This document shows positions 14,463-23,076 of a DNA stretch of 50,434 bases, in pieces. The first letter of the stretch is position 1. Every line of letters begins with the position of its first letter. A program made the translations under genes and the position numbers. The stretch lies in NCBI GenBank assembly GCA_016927755.1, contig JAFGLZ010000193.1, positions 1 to 50,434 on the forward strand, given 5' to 3'. The stretch is from Phycisphaerae bacterium. Lineage in GTDB: Bacteria; Planctomycetota; Phycisphaerae; UBA1845; JAFGLZ01. The notes under the pieces were generated by a model that worked only from the letters and a program-made list of their open reading frames with translations, ran no database searches and was not told the origin of the DNA.

Positions 14463-16718
14463 TCATTTCGGGCCTGCGCTTGACTTTTCCTCTCCGCGAT
14501 CGGGGTCATCCGTTGAGATGATGGCGGCCTCATCTGTCTTCCAGGGCAACTTGAAGACGTCCCCGTCGCCCAGGATCTTCCCTGTAACCTCCTCTTTCAC
14601 CGCGTGTTGCCGCCCGCTGAACCCCACCGTCAATTCTAGCGTGCCCTGATTGACGGGCGCCTGGCCGCTCGGCCCGCCGGGCCCCCCGCCGCCCTCGGGC
14701 CCGTCGAGCGTCCCTAGCCGAAAGGGGTTCTTCACGATGCAGACGTAGCGCCGCCCCCCCTTACGCCAGTACGTCGCTTCAGTAACCGGCGGCTCGCCCG
14801 AGTCGATCTTCAGACTCAGCCAAGGCCTGACCCCCGCCCGACTGAGCAGTTCGACGACCGTTCCGCGGAACTCGGCCGCCTGCGGCGACTGCTGCATTCG
14901 ATGCTGGCAGTACTCCGCAAGAGATACGTTCATCAGCATCAACCATCCGCTGCCGCGTCGAGCGGCGATGAAGGGCCCAAGCAGACGCTCCGCAATCGGA
15001 ATGCCTCTCGCTCGCAGGCAGCGAGGCCAAACCTCCGAAGCGGCCCGTGGAAACGTGCCGCTCCAATATCGCTCCGCATCGAATTCGCTGAGGAACTGCC
15101 CGCCGAAGACGTTCCCCGCCATCACGGGGGGATGCTTGCTGATCTCCAGCATCTCGTCGAGCGCGGGAACTCGGCGTCCTTGGCCGTGGTGGTCGAACAG
15201 ACCCACCATGTGATCGGCCAGAACCACGCCGCCCGCGCTGACGTACTTGTCGATCTGCTCCACCTCATCGTCGGACAGGGCCAGCACGCGGGGCAGAATC
15301 AGCACCTTGTACTCGGCCGGGTCCAGGCCCTTGACGATCAGGTCCGCATAGCTCACGAAGTCGTATTGGATTCGTGCATCCTCGAGCAACCGGGTCCAGG
15401 CCCAAAACGCTGCGTGGCTGCTGGACAGGCGGTTGTTCACCGAACTCAGCCGCTTGATCCACGTTCGACCGTGAACGTGGCAATCGAGGAACCAACCGAC
15501 CTGGATCGAGGGATGGGAATAGTAGACCGCCACGCCGTCATGGATCCACTGTGCGCCGACGATCCCCCGGCTGGCCCGTTCGAGCTTCCGGATCTCGGGC
15601 CCCAAGCGCAACATGTCCGTCTCTGCGCCGAACCACTGGTCGGCGAAGACGATGGTCCCGCGATAGCCGTGGGCAAGCCCGTACCAGTTCCACCACATCC
15701 CGTCGGCGCCGGTAGGGTCCCCCGTGCCGCTCGCCACCAACGGCATGTCGGTCCTGTCGTTGAAGGACCGGGCGATCTCCATGGCCGCTCCGATGTTGTA
15801 CACCTCGAGGAACTGTACCTTGCGCATGAGCTTGGCATAGTCATAGCCGCCGTACGGCGCGGGCCCCTGGGCGCCGACGATTCCGCAGGGCGTCGTCGGA
15901 TCGATTCGGTTGGCCTGCATGACGAGCTCGCCCACCAGGTTCAGCAACTGGGAATCCATGTACGTCAGCGCGTCGCACCAGGGCGAGAGATTCCACTGTG
16001 TCACCGGGCGACGGTACAAGTGCTGGAAGTCGTCCGGCGTGGCCAGACGGCTGAGGAATCGCTCGTTGTCGTGACCCCACTGGCGAAGGATGCCTCCGCG
16101 CGATCCGTACTTGGCCAAGAGCCAAGCTCGAAAGCCCTGAATGGTCCGTGGATCGTTGTCCCACCGACAAGGGTTGGTGTACGTTGACCAACTGATCTCA
16201 TCATCAAGAGAATACGCCGCGCGCGTCTTGTACTTCAGACAGTCCTGAACCGACCGGCTCACGCGGCCCGTCAGCCGGTCGCGAACGTCCGGATCCAGAA
16301 GGCAGCGCGGCCGGTACAATGATGAGCGATAGGCTTGTTCATTCCACTTTTCGCCGAGATGCAGATCGCCCCTGCCGGCGGCATGATCCAGATACCAGAG
16401 CAGCCCGTGTTTCTCGTGTACTTCGGCGTCGTCCCTGGGCAGGTGGTCACATACTCCGCCGTTGAAACCGGCCTGTCGCATGGCCGATGCCAGTGCGTCG
16501 TTGTAAGGACGGTGCCAGCGAGATCGCCAGGGCATCAGGACCCAGTGATCCCACCGTCGGGACGATTCGGCGCCGTCAGGCGCCACCACGAACTGGAAGT
16601 CCCGGTGCGTCCTGATGTGGAGGCGAAGCTCTTCGCCAGCGGCGGAGGCCCCCCAGGTTCCACACGCGAGTGATATGTACAGCGAGAATCTGATTGGAGA
16701 GATACGCCGCACGGCCAC
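14463..16718 (-). CDS. Secreted GH42-like protein with a beta-galactosidase trimerisation-type domain, 751 aa
   Basis: A signal peptide (MAVRRISPIRFSLYISLACG, cleavage near ASAAGEE) shows export. The first ~400 residues resemble a (beta/alpha)8 glycosidase: MRQAGFNGG, YSLDDEISWSTYTNPCRW with candidate acidic residues, and RGTIVFADQW. Residues ~440-560 contain YKVLILPRVLALSDDEVEQI and YVSAGGVVLADHM, the flavodoxin-like domain called the GH42 trimerisation domain. The catalytic pair of true GH42 enzymes is not obvious, so activity on beta-galactosides is not established. A Gly-rich stretch (EGGGGPGGPSG) lies near the C-terminus. GTG is taken as the start because the signal peptide begins there; no clear ribosome binding site is visible. 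Monocistronic. Confidence 0.75.
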   Translation of the reverse strand: MAVRRISPIRFSLYISLACGTWGASAAGEELRLHIRTHRDFQFVVAPDGAESSRRWDHWVLMPWRSRWHRPYNDALASAMRQAGFNGGVCDHLPRDDAEVHEKHGLLWYLDHAAGRGDLHLGEKWNEQAYRSSLYRPRCLLDPDVRDRLTGRVSRSVQDCLKYKTRAAYSLDDEISWSTYTNPCRWDNDPRTIQGFRAWLLAKYGSRGGILRQWGHDNERFLSRLATPDDFQHLYRRPVTQWNLSPWCDALTYMDSQLLNLVGELVMQANRIDPTTPCGIVGAQGPAPYGGYDYAKLMRKVQFLEVYNIGAAMEIARSFNDRTDMPLVASGTGDPTGADGMWWNWYGLAHGYRGTIVFADQWFGAETDMLRLGPEIRKLERASRGIVGAQWIHDGVAVYYSHPSIQVGWFLDCHVHGRTWIKRLSSVNNRLSSSHAAFWAWTRLLEDARIQYDFVSYADLIVKGLDPAEYKVLILPRVLALSDDEVEQIDKYVSAGGVVLADHMVGLFDHHGQGRRVPALDEMLEISKHPPVMAGNVFGGQFLSEFDAERYWSGTFPRAASEVWPRCLRARGIPIAERLLGPFIAARRGSGWLMLMNVSLAEYCQHRMQQSPQAAEFRGTVVELLSRAGVRPWLSLKIDSGEPPVTEATYWRKGGRRYVCIVKNPFRLGTLDGPEGGGGPGGPSGQAPVNQGTLELTVGFSGRQHAVKEEVTGKILGDGDVFKLPWKTDEAAIISTDDPDRGEEKSSAGPK

Positions 16719-16757
16719 CCCAAGTGTTGCCAGTTCCAGCGATGCCGAATACGTCCG

Positions 16758-16786
16758 ATATTACGCGCGTCGCCGCGTCAGGGCAA
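16758..16786 (-). promoter_or_regulatory. Possible promoter of the GH42-like gene
   Basis: On the minus strand TTGCCC (16786-16781), a 17-bp spacer and TAATAT (16763-16758), 40 nt before the GTG start. The ~300-base gap 16719-17020 shows nothing else clear. Confidence 0.42.
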
Positions 16787-17020
16787 GGAAACCTCCCACG
16801 GCAAACGCGAGATGGCTGTCGAGTGCGCTGGCGCCGACCTTCCCGCCCCGCCAAGCAACACCCCCGAAGGAGGGCCCTACAATCCATACCACCGTTATCG
16901 ACGTGGATTCGCCCTAATTCGGCCACTCGATCTGGCCGATAACTGTAGACGAGAGCAGGACATTCACGGTCCAACGTGTTTCCGTCCGGTCCAACGATGC
17001 CGGCGACGAATGGATTGCCG

Positions 17021-17614
17021 ATGACCACCGAAGAACGTTTCGGCCCCAACGACGTGCTCACCACCGGACAGGTCGCCAAGATCTGCAACGTCGCCCCCCG
17101 AACCGTCTCCAAGTGGTTCGACACCGGCCAATTGCGCGGCTACCGGATCCCGGGGAGCAAGGACCGTCGGATCCCCGTTCAGCACCTCGTCCGCTTCATG
17201 CGCGCCCACGGAATCCCCCTGGGGCAACTCGACTCGGGCCAGACCCGCGTCCTCCTCATCGACGACGATCCGGAGCTCCTCGGCCTCCTGGGAGAGGCGC
17301 TCAAGCGAACAGAACGCTACGGCGTTCGAACCGCCGGGGGGAGCTTTGAGGCCGGCGCGATCGCGCAGGAGTTCCGTCCGCACGTCATCCTCGTTGACGT
17401 CACGCTGCCGGACGTGGACGCCGGCAGGATCTCCCGGTTCCTCCTCGGCCACGGAGAATTGCAGGCGACCAAGCTCATCGGGACCAGCGGCGCCCTGACG
17501 GACGGCGAGATCGAGACGCTCCGCCAGGAAGGCTTCGACAGTTGCCTACGAAAGCCCTTCGACATCCACCAGGTCATTTCCGCCATCGAACAGGCCGTCG
17601 CAATCGTGTACTGA
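17021..17614 (+). CDS. MerR/excisionase-type HTH protein with a C-terminal receiver domain, 197 aa
   Basis: Residues 11-60 form a winged HTH of the excisionase/BldC type: LTTGQVAKICNVAPRTVSKW then RIPGSKDRRIP. Residues 75-195 are a CheY-like receiver: the acidic triad IDDDPE (D81-D83), phosphoacceptor D126 in ILVDVTLPD, GTSG and the conserved Lys in LRKPFD. The DNA-binding domain comes first, the reverse of most response regulators. It is likely a transcription regulator controlled by an unlinked kinase. In-frame starts at 16976 (GTG) and 16997 (ATG) exist; 17021 is preferred because similarity begins at once, but no start has a strong ribosome binding site. Monocistronic. Confidence 0.8.
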   Translation: MTTEERFGPNDVLTTGQVAKICNVAPRTVSKWFDTGQLRGYRIPGSKDRRIPVQHLVRFMRAHGIPLGQLDSGQTRVLLIDDDPELLGLLGEALKRTERYGVRTAGGSFEAGAIAQEFRPHVILVDVTLPDVDAGRISRFLLGHGELQATKLIGTSGALTDGEIETLRQEGFDSCLRKPFDIHQVISAIEQAVAIVY

Positions 17615-17877
17615 TTTCCTTCCGACGGCGGATCTGAGCCCGCGTTTCCTCATCGGCATCGAGGCCGTCGCTAACGGCTAGGCACATACCCAGGCTGATG
17701 GTGTAACCCGAAAGTGGCAAGCCCCGAGCAGGGGACGAATCGGGCGATCGTGGGAGAAGCGCTCCCTCGCGACCGGATGGAAACGGTGGTGACGTCGTTG
17801 ACAGCACGTCCGCACGACAGGTCGCTCGTGAAGCGCCCCTCCCGCGATCACATCGAGAAGAGGCACGCGGCGGGGCC
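17615..17877. other. Intergenic stretch without clear features
   Basis: Part of the 600-base gap before the methyltransferase gene. Minus-strand frames here are open but have no ribosome binding site or recognisable product. Nothing else seen. Confidence 0.5.
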
Positions 17878-18012
17878 TTACCAGCCGGTCTGCTGGAACG
17901 TCTGAAGCCCCTGGTATACGACGTCCAGGGCGGACCAGCCGCCCTGATGAAACGCGGCGCCGATGATAGCGGCCACACAGACAAGCCTTACGATACGCAC
18001 TTGACTCAGCAT
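17878..18012 (-). CDS. Tiny membrane or exported peptide, 44 aa
   Basis: A short open frame with an excellent ribosome binding site (GGGGGGAG, 5-8 nt before the ATG) encodes MLSQVRIVRLVCVAAIIGAA followed by FHQGGWSALDVVYQGLQ and the end TFQQTGW. It looks like one signal anchor or cleavable signal (VRLVCVAAIIGAAF) plus a ~24-residue aromatic tail. I do not recognise it. It stands alone between the HTH-receiver gene and the methyltransferase gene, on the opposite strand to both. The strong ribosome binding site and basic-then-hydrophobic layout are the only support; conservation would decide. Confidence 0.45.
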   Translation of the reverse strand: MLSQVRIVRLVCVAAIIGAAFHQGGWSALDVVYQGLQTFQQTGW

Positions 18013-18154
18013 TTGACTCCCCCCCTTTTTCTTTTCCTGTCGCTCGGCCGACTTCGCGGGACCGAGGACGTCTTCCGTTCATGAGACACGCCCGACGGGC
18101 AACGGTTAGTGGGTTTGGCTCGCCGCGTCTTGCGGATTACTCGTCGCAAACGTT

Positions 18155-18183
18155 TTGCGGGCTCTCAACAACGGTTCTATGAT
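18155..18183 (+). promoter_or_regulatory. Probable promoter of the membrane methyltransferase gene
   Basis: TTGCGG (18155-18160), a 17-bp spacer and TATGAT (18178-18183), 33 nt before the ATG. The leader includes an AGGAGT ribosome binding site. Confidence 0.55.
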
Positions 18184-18215
18184 GGCGATCCGTCCGCGAT
18201 CAGGAGTCTCACGCT

Positions 18216-18698
18216 ATGGCCAAGACGATGAACCGATGGGGCAGTGGTCCGATATTCTCGCTCGTCTCCGGGCTCTGTTTCGCGGCAGCCGTCGCATTGC
18301 GGCTCTTCTTGCCATCAACCTTCGACATGGGCCCTATCCCCTACAAGCTCCTGCTCGCGGTTGGGGCCGCTCTGATCGGGCTGGGGGCATCCCTTTGGAT
18401 CTGGAGCGTGATCTCCGTCATGCGCGCCTACAACGCCAAGGCCCTCTGCACGACCGGACCGTTCGCGATGTGCCGGCATCCGGTCTACGCGTCTTGGGTC
18501 GTCTTCATCGTGCCCGGGGTCGCCCTTGTCATGAACTCGTGGATCGCGCTGGTGGTGCCGGCGATCATGTGTGTGTTGCTGCATCTAGTGGTGCGCCAAG
18601 AGGAGGCGTACCTGATAGAGACGTTCGGAGAGTCCTATGTGGAATACAGGCGTCGTACGCCGGCGGTGCTTCCGATCGGCTGGCTGAGCGCGACGTAG
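18216..18698 (+). CDS. Isoprenylcysteine carboxyl methyltransferase (ICMT/PEMT)-family membrane protein, 160 aa
   Basis: Four to five membrane helices (e.g. FSLVSGLCFAAAVALRLFL, LLLAVGAALIGLGASLWIW, WIALVVPAIMCVLLHLVV) surround the family signature: CTTGPFAMCRHPVYASW at about residues 78-94 and EEAYLIETFGESYVEYRRRT near the C-terminus. The R-H-P and E-E motifs bind S-adenosylmethionine in ICMT and phospholipid methyltransferases. The substrate in bacteria is usually unknown; a lipid or small hydrophobic thiol or amine is likely. Length is normal for the bacterial family. The start is supported by AGGAGT upstream. Monocistronic and convergent with the next gene. Confidence 0.8.
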   Translation: MAKTMNRWGSGPIFSLVSGLCFAAAVALRLFLPSTFDMGPIPYKLLLAVGAALIGLGASLWIWSVISVMRAYNAKALCTTGPFAMCRHPVYASWVVFIVPGVALVMNSWIALVVPAIMCVLLHLVVRQEEAYLIETFGESYVEYRRRTPAVLPIGWLSAT

Positions 18699-18746
18699 GC
18701 GCTTGCGCTCGGCGCATCGAGGAACGCCGTCATTGCGGCTGGCAGC

Positions 18747-19184
18747 TCAGTCCGTGACCGTCACGGTCACGTCGAAGTCGAGGACCACCAGCGAATGATC
18801 GAATGTGAACGTGATCGTGTCGCCGCAGCCGAAGTCATCGCCGTCGCGCAGAACGTCCGACTCGGCCTCGGGGCCGATCCCCCCCAGAACCTTCAGATCC
18901 GCCTTGTCCACGATAATCGCCTGAAGATCGTCGCAGTCGCGGGAGAACGTCACCGTCTCGCCCTTGCCGACGGTGTACTCGATCTTGTCCCCGAGTGACG
19001 TCAACAGAGCCTTTGCGACGTCCTGGTTACCGCTGATATAGAGCACGACATCGACGTCGAAGTCCCCGTTGTTCACCAACCTGACCGTCACCGTGGTGGG
19101 CTGAAGGAGGTCCCCGATCACCCCACAACCGGCCAGCGAAGCCAACACTGCCGCTGCCGTCATACACACCGCAAGATGCCTCAT
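18747..19184 (-). CDS. Lipoprotein with a beta-rich acidic domain, 145 aa
   Basis: The start MRHLAVCMTAAAVLASLAGC gives a lipobox (LAGC), so the protein should be anchored in the outer or inner membrane. The mature part is acidic and beta-rich: TTVTVRLVNNGDFDVDVVLY, YTVGKGETVTFSRDCDDL, GDTITFTFDHSLVVLDFDVT. The alternating pattern suggests one Ig-like or C2-like sandwich. I know of no named family; small lipoproteins of this general kind occur in planctomycetes. Start 19184 is preferred to the longer frame because a TGGAGGT ribosome binding site precedes it. It is not obviously tied to its neighbours. Confidence 0.75.
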   Translation of the reverse strand: MRHLAVCMTAAAVLASLAGCGVIGDLLQPTTVTVRLVNNGDFDVDVVLYISGNQDVAKALLTSLGDKIEYTVGKGETVTFSRDCDDLQAIIVDKADLKVLGGIGPEAESDVLRDGDDFGCGDTITFTFDHSLVVLDFDVTVTVTD

Positions 19185-19304
19185 GACGCAGATACCTCCA
19201 TGACTAAATGACAATGCACGGCTCCCAGGCCAGCACGTGGCGAGACGAACGACGTTCCAACATACGTGGCGGTCCTGAGGACGGGCCGGCTCGGCTGGGC
19301 CGAC

Positions 19305-20357
19305 CTACGTCAACCGTACCTCCTTACCCGTCTCGGCGGAGCGGGCGATGCCGTCGAGCATCTTGATCAACTGCACGTTCTCCTCGCCGGAGGCGATGCA
19401 CTTCAGCTTGGGGTTCCGGACGCAGTCGATGAAATGCTCGTACGGATCGACCGTGTCGAACCCGCCGAACGTCGTGCTCAACTCGGTCGTCTCCATGATG
19501 TCCTCGCCCCGATAGACCTTCGCGGGGAACAACGAGGCCCCGCCCTTGTCGCCGAAGACTCGGACTTTCTGCGTCGGCTCGTTGTAGGCGTCCCAGCAGA
19601 CGTCCACGGTGAGCATCTGGCCGCCCTCGAAGCGGATAGTCCCGGCGGCCATCTCGTCGACCTCGCACGGAAGCTTCTTCTTCTTGAGCTGCGCAACGGC
19701 CACCTTGGTCCACATCATCCCCGTCACGGAGACGGGCTTGGGCGTGCCCATCAGATACCACGCTAGGTCCAACAAATGCACGCCGATGTCGCCGAGGGCG
19801 CCGAATCCGGCCATCTTCTTCTGGATGAACCACTCGCCGCGCCCCATCGTTCCGCCCGGGGGAAAGTTCAGCTTCGGCCAGCCCTTGCGGCGGACCCACG
19901 TCGACTTGGCGAAGTAAACGTCTCCGAATACGCCGCGGTCGTAGTACGCGCGGAGCAGTTGCGTCTCCTCCTTGAAACGCAGCGCCTGCTCGACCATGAG
20001 GCGCTTGCCCGCCTTCCTGGCCGCGGCAACCATGGCCTCGGCCTCCTTGGGGTTCAGGGCCATGGGCTTCTCGACCAGGACGTGCTTGCCGCGGGTCAGC
20101 GCCTCGATGGCGATCGGCGCGTGAAAGCAGTTTGGAACCGCGATCGATATCGCGTCCAGCTCATCCATCGCTGCCATCTTTCGAAAGTCGGTGAAGACGT
20201 ACTTCGCGCCATACTGATCCGCGAACGCGCGGGCCTCCTCTTCGTTCAGATCACAAACCGCGTGGACGTACGCTCCGTCGACCTTGCCGAAGCCGTCCAT
20301 GTGGTACCGGCCGAATCCCGTCCCGACCACCCCGATACGAATGCACTGCTTGCCCAT
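19305..20357 (-). CDS. Gfo/Idh/MocA-family NAD(P)-dependent oxidoreductase, 350 aa
   Basis: The N-terminal Rossmann fold starts with IRIGVVGTGFGRYHM and includes the EKPMAL motif (about residues 96-101), whose Lys is typically catalytic. The second domain carries FGALGDIGVHLLDLAWYLMG, where the Asp and His match the active-site D...H of inositol dehydrogenase-like enzymes. The family oxidises sugars or cyclitols, or reshuffles groups through transient oxidation; the substrate cannot be read from sequence. Length is standard. No signal peptide, so cytoplasmic. AGGAGTCC precedes the ATG. It lies near carbohydrate-transport genes but is separated by 130 bases from the response-regulator gene, which points the same way and ends upstream of it in the reading direction. 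Confidence 0.88.
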   Translation of the reverse strand: MGKQCIRIGVVGTGFGRYHMDGFGKVDGAYVHAVCDLNEEEARAFADQYGAKYVFTDFRKMAAMDELDAISIAVPNCFHAPIAIEALTRGKHVLVEKPMALNPKEAEAMVAAARKAGKRLMVEQALRFKEETQLLRAYYDRGVFGDVYFAKSTWVRRKGWPKLNFPPGGTMGRGEWFIQKKMAGFGALGDIGVHLLDLAWYLMGTPKPVSVTGMMWTKVAVAQLKKKKLPCEVDEMAAGTIRFEGGQMLTVDVCWDAYNEPTQKVRVFGDKGGASLFPAKVYRGEDIMETTELSTTFGGFDTVDPYEHFIDCVRNPKLKCIASGEENVQLIKMLDGIARSAETGKEVRLT

Positions 20358-20404
20358 TGCGGACTCCTGTCACCCCTGATCAACTTGCGCCAACGATGGG
20401 TGGG

Positions 20405-20433
20405 ATCACATCCCCCCGTTCATGTCTAGACAA
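20405..20433 (-). promoter_or_regulatory. Possible promoter of the oxidoreductase gene
   Basis: On the minus strand TTGTCT (20433-20428), a 17-bp spacer and TGTGAT (20410-20405), about 48 nt before the ATG. Weak -10. Confidence 0.33.
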
Positions 20434-20494
20434 GTGATACGCTCGCGCTCCAACGCCTAGTCCGCCCGCGCCTTCCTCGGCGCGACCACACCGG

Positions 20495-20974
20495 TCACTC
20501 CATGTCCTTCAGCTTCCGCAGGATGTCGAGCGGCGAACGAGAATCAGCCATCTTGAGGATCTCGTTCATCTTCCCCTCCTCGATCTTCTGCTTGTTCATC
20601 ACCCGCTTCTTGTAGGCCTCGGAGAGGACCTCAAGCAGGCGCTCTAGTTCGCAGGGCTTCTGGAGGTAGGAGTAGGCCCCCTTCTTGGTCAACTCAACGG
20701 CCGAGTCGACCGACCCGTGGCCCGTGAGGATGACGACCTCCAGCCACTCGTGCTCCCGCTTGAGGGCCTCGAGGGTCGCCTCGCCGTCCATGCCCGGCAT
20801 CTTCAGGTCGACCAACGCGATGTCCAGCGGGTGCTGCCTGGCGGCCTCGATCGCCTTGCCGCCCCGGTTCACGGCAATCACGTTGAAGCCCCTGACCTCG
20901 AGCCGCTTGGACATCGCCTCGAGGAAGAGCTCCTCGTCATCCACGATCAGCAAGTTGATCTTGTCCTTGGCCAT
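20495..20974 (-). CDS. Response regulator, receiver domain plus short helical tail, 159 aa
   Basis: Residues 6-125 are a CheY-like receiver: acidic pair D12/D13, phosphoacceptor D56 in ALVDLKMPGMDG, Thr in ILTGHGS and Lys in YLQKPCEL. The last ~35 residues form a charged helix with no DNA-binding or enzyme domain. The domain is most like the receiver that begins the neighbouring transporter fusion (both share LKMPGMDG, LTGHGS and KPC), suggesting duplication. It follows the receiver-transporter gene by 20 nt and so is the last gene of the kinase operon. It may act as a phosphate sink, competing for phosphate with the transporter's receiver, or signal to an unlinked partner; both are inferences. 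Confidence 0.88.
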   Translation of the reverse strand: MAKDKINLLIVDDEELFLEAMSKRLEVRGFNVIAVNRGGKAIEAARQHPLDIALVDLKMPGMDGEATLEALKREHEWLEVVILTGHGSVDSAVELTKKGAYSYLQKPCELERLLEVLSEAYKKRVMNKQKIEEGKMNEILKMADSRSPLDILRKLKDME

Positions 20975-20994
20975 GACTCACTCCGCGCAGTCCG

Positions 20995-23076
20995 CTAAAA
21001 ACCGATCCACCGCCAGTACCCGAAGAAGCACCAGCCCCAGAGCACAGCGAGCGACAGGAGCCAGACGGCCGCTCCGTGGATCACGAAATCCTTCATGGTC
21101 ACCAGTTGCTCGCCCGTCTCGGGATCCCTGGCGATACTGTAGCAGATGGCGTTATTCGGCGTTCCGATGATCAGCATGAACGCGAACGACGACGAGAACG
21201 CCGTCGAAAACCCCACCATCAGGGGCGACGTGTTGGCCAGAGTCGCCATCGGAATAGTAATGGGCCCCAAGGCCGCGACCGTCGCGCCGTCGCTCATGAA
21301 GTTCGTCAGTAGCCCCGTGATGAAACTCGTCGACACCGCCAAGCCCTCGCCCTTGGTCAGGAAGTCCGGCAAGGCCCCGATGAAGGCATCGGCCATCCAA
21401 AGCGCTGCGCCGGTGGACGCCAGTCCCGAGCCCATCGCGGTGGCTCCCGCATACAAGGCCACGACGTCCCAGTGAATCCCGTTGATGTCGCGCCAGCGCA
21501 GCACCCCGACGACGTTCAGCAGCACGATGGCACACAGCGCCGGCCCCCCCATGCCAACCCACTGGCTACACGTGACCCACATCACGATTAGCAATACCAG
21601 GATCACGGCGGTCCGGTACTCCTGCGGCGTCATCTTGCCGATTCTCTCCGATTCGCGGCGGACCTCGGCGGCCATATTGAAGCGTTTCACCTTGATCTTG
21701 CCGCGGAAGACGATGAAGAAGTACGCGGCGATAACCAGCGCCATGACCGGCACGAAGGGCAGTCCGTACATGACCCATTGCGCGAAGGATGGGGCGATGC
21801 CGTAGTCGGCCAGAATCCCGAGCATCACGGCGTTCCTGCCCCCGGCCGCGGGGGAGCCTGGCCCGCCCACGTTTGCCACGAACGTCAGCAACAAAAGCAG
21901 CATCACGATCATGTGGCGATCTTGTTTGACACCGGCGGTGCGAATGACGGCCATGTACCCCAACATGAAGATCGGTGCGAGGAACGCCACCAATGCGTGC
22001 TCGGACAGGAACGAGGCCGTCACCGCCAGCAGCGGCGCGAAGATGAACAGCAGCTTCGGCAGGTTCGTGCTCATGCCCAACAGGAGCATGCCGATACGCC
22101 GGTCAAAGCCGGTCTTGGCGATGGCGGCCGATATGCTCAGCACGCCGAAGATGAAGATCACCGAGTCCTTGGCAAAGGCCTGGGCCACCTTGTCGGGCGG
22201 CAAGACGTTGAAGAAGTACATGAGTCCGCCGACGAGCAGCGCGGTGATGCCCACCGGGATCGCCCCGGTCGCCCAGAAGAGCGCCGCGACGACCAGGACG
22301 CCCACCATAACTCGCGCGCGAAAGACGGTCTGCTCCGGGGTCAGCGGCGCCTTGACCTCCTTGCCGTCGGCCTGCTTGATCTTTCGCGACAACCCGGCGT
22401 TCTGGCTGTAGCACACCGCGACCGTATCGCCCGGCTTCATTTTGCGGTAGCCGGAGTAGCCCGCGACGAGTTCGGGCAGCTTCCCGGTCTTTGGGGTCGA
22501 GACGATCTCCGCAAGCCGTTTGGGGTTCGGGAACCCCCAAGCGATGAACACGAAGATCGCCAGGCCCATCATCATGATGCCGGGACGGGCATTGTGGACG
22601 CCGACCAGCCACCCCATGAAGTGTCGTTTCTTGCGCAGGTCGGGAATCTCGTGCCGGGCCATCGCGTAGTCCCGCTCCTGCCGGGCCTCATCAACGGCAG
22701 CAGTCAGCTCCTCCAACGGACACGGTTTGTGCAGATAGCGAAAGACGTCGTGCTTGCCGGTCACGCGGGCGGTCTCGATGCTCCCGTGTCCGGTGAGCAT
22801 GATGACCTGGACCTCCGGGCGAATCCGCTTGATCTCCCGGAGCGTCTGAACGCCGTCCATGCCCGGCATCTTCAGGTCGAGGACGACCACCTGCGGATGC
22901 CTGTGGCGGACCATCTTGATCGCGTCCTCGCCGTTGTTCACGTCAAAGACGCGGTAGCCGCGGACCTCCAACTGCTTGGCCAGAGAGGCGCGAAACGCGT
23001 CCTCGTCGTCGACGAGCAATACCCGAGTCTTCGGCGCGATCTCCCCTTCCGCCACGCCAGTACCGCCATCAGCCAT
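20995..23076 (-). CDS. Receiver domain fused to an SLC13/DASS-type transporter, 693 aa
   Basis: Residues 17-135 form a complete receiver: D23/D24, phosphoacceptor D67 in VVLDLKMPGMDG, LTGHGS and YLHKPC. After a linker, ~500 residues make about 12 membrane segments of the DASS (divalent anion:sodium symporter, SLC13/CitT) type: ATGAIPVGITALLVGGLMYF, GGPGSPAAGGRNAVM, LTNFMSDGATVAALGPI and AFMLIIGTPNNAICYS, which match the two SNT/TP-like substrate motifs. Substrates are usually dicarboxylates, citrate or sulfate. A first hydrophobic segment (~155-175) and an extracytoplasmic stretch (~190-255) precede the core. The start overlaps the stop of the histidine kinase gene by 8 nt, so the receiver is probably phosphorylated by that kinase and controls transport directly. 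This is an inference from fusion and operon structure. Confidence 0.87.
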   Translation of the reverse strand: MADGGTGVAEGEIAPKTRVLLVDDEDAFRASLAKQLEVRGYRVFDVNNGEDAIKMVRHRHPQVVVLDLKMPGMDGVQTLREIKRIRPEVQVIMLTGHGSIETARVTGKHDVFRYLHKPCPLEELTAAVDEARQERDYAMARHEIPDLRKKRHFMGWLVGVHNARPGIMMMGLAIFVFIAWGFPNPKRLAEIVSTPKTGKLPELVAGYSGYRKMKPGDTVAVCYSQNAGLSRKIKQADGKEVKAPLTPEQTVFRARVMVGVLVVAALFWATGAIPVGITALLVGGLMYFFNVLPPDKVAQAFAKDSVIFIFGVLSISAAIAKTGFDRRIGMLLLGMSTNLPKLLFIFAPLLAVTASFLSEHALVAFLAPIFMLGYMAVIRTAGVKQDRHMIVMLLLLLTFVANVGGPGSPAAGGRNAVMLGILADYGIAPSFAQWVMYGLPFVPVMALVIAAYFFIVFRGKIKVKRFNMAAEVRRESERIGKMTPQEYRTAVILVLLIVMWVTCSQWVGMGGPALCAIVLLNVVGVLRWRDINGIHWDVVALYAGATAMGSGLASTGAALWMADAFIGALPDFLTKGEGLAVSTSFITGLLTNFMSDGATVAALGPITIPMATLANTSPLMVGFSTAFSSSFAFMLIIGTPNNAICYSIARDPETGEQLVTMKDFVIHGAAVWLLSLAVLWGWCFFGYWRWIGF

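Noticed and set aside
14901..16187. Plus-strand open frame opposite the GH42-like gene
   Set aside because: No ribosome binding site or recognisable domain; the signal peptide and domain motifs are on the minus strand.
17615..17877. Minus-strand frames downstream of the tiny ORF as a continuation of that gene
   Set aside because: A TAA stop closes the tiny ORF, and the next frame meets a stop within a few codons with no sign of a frameshift.
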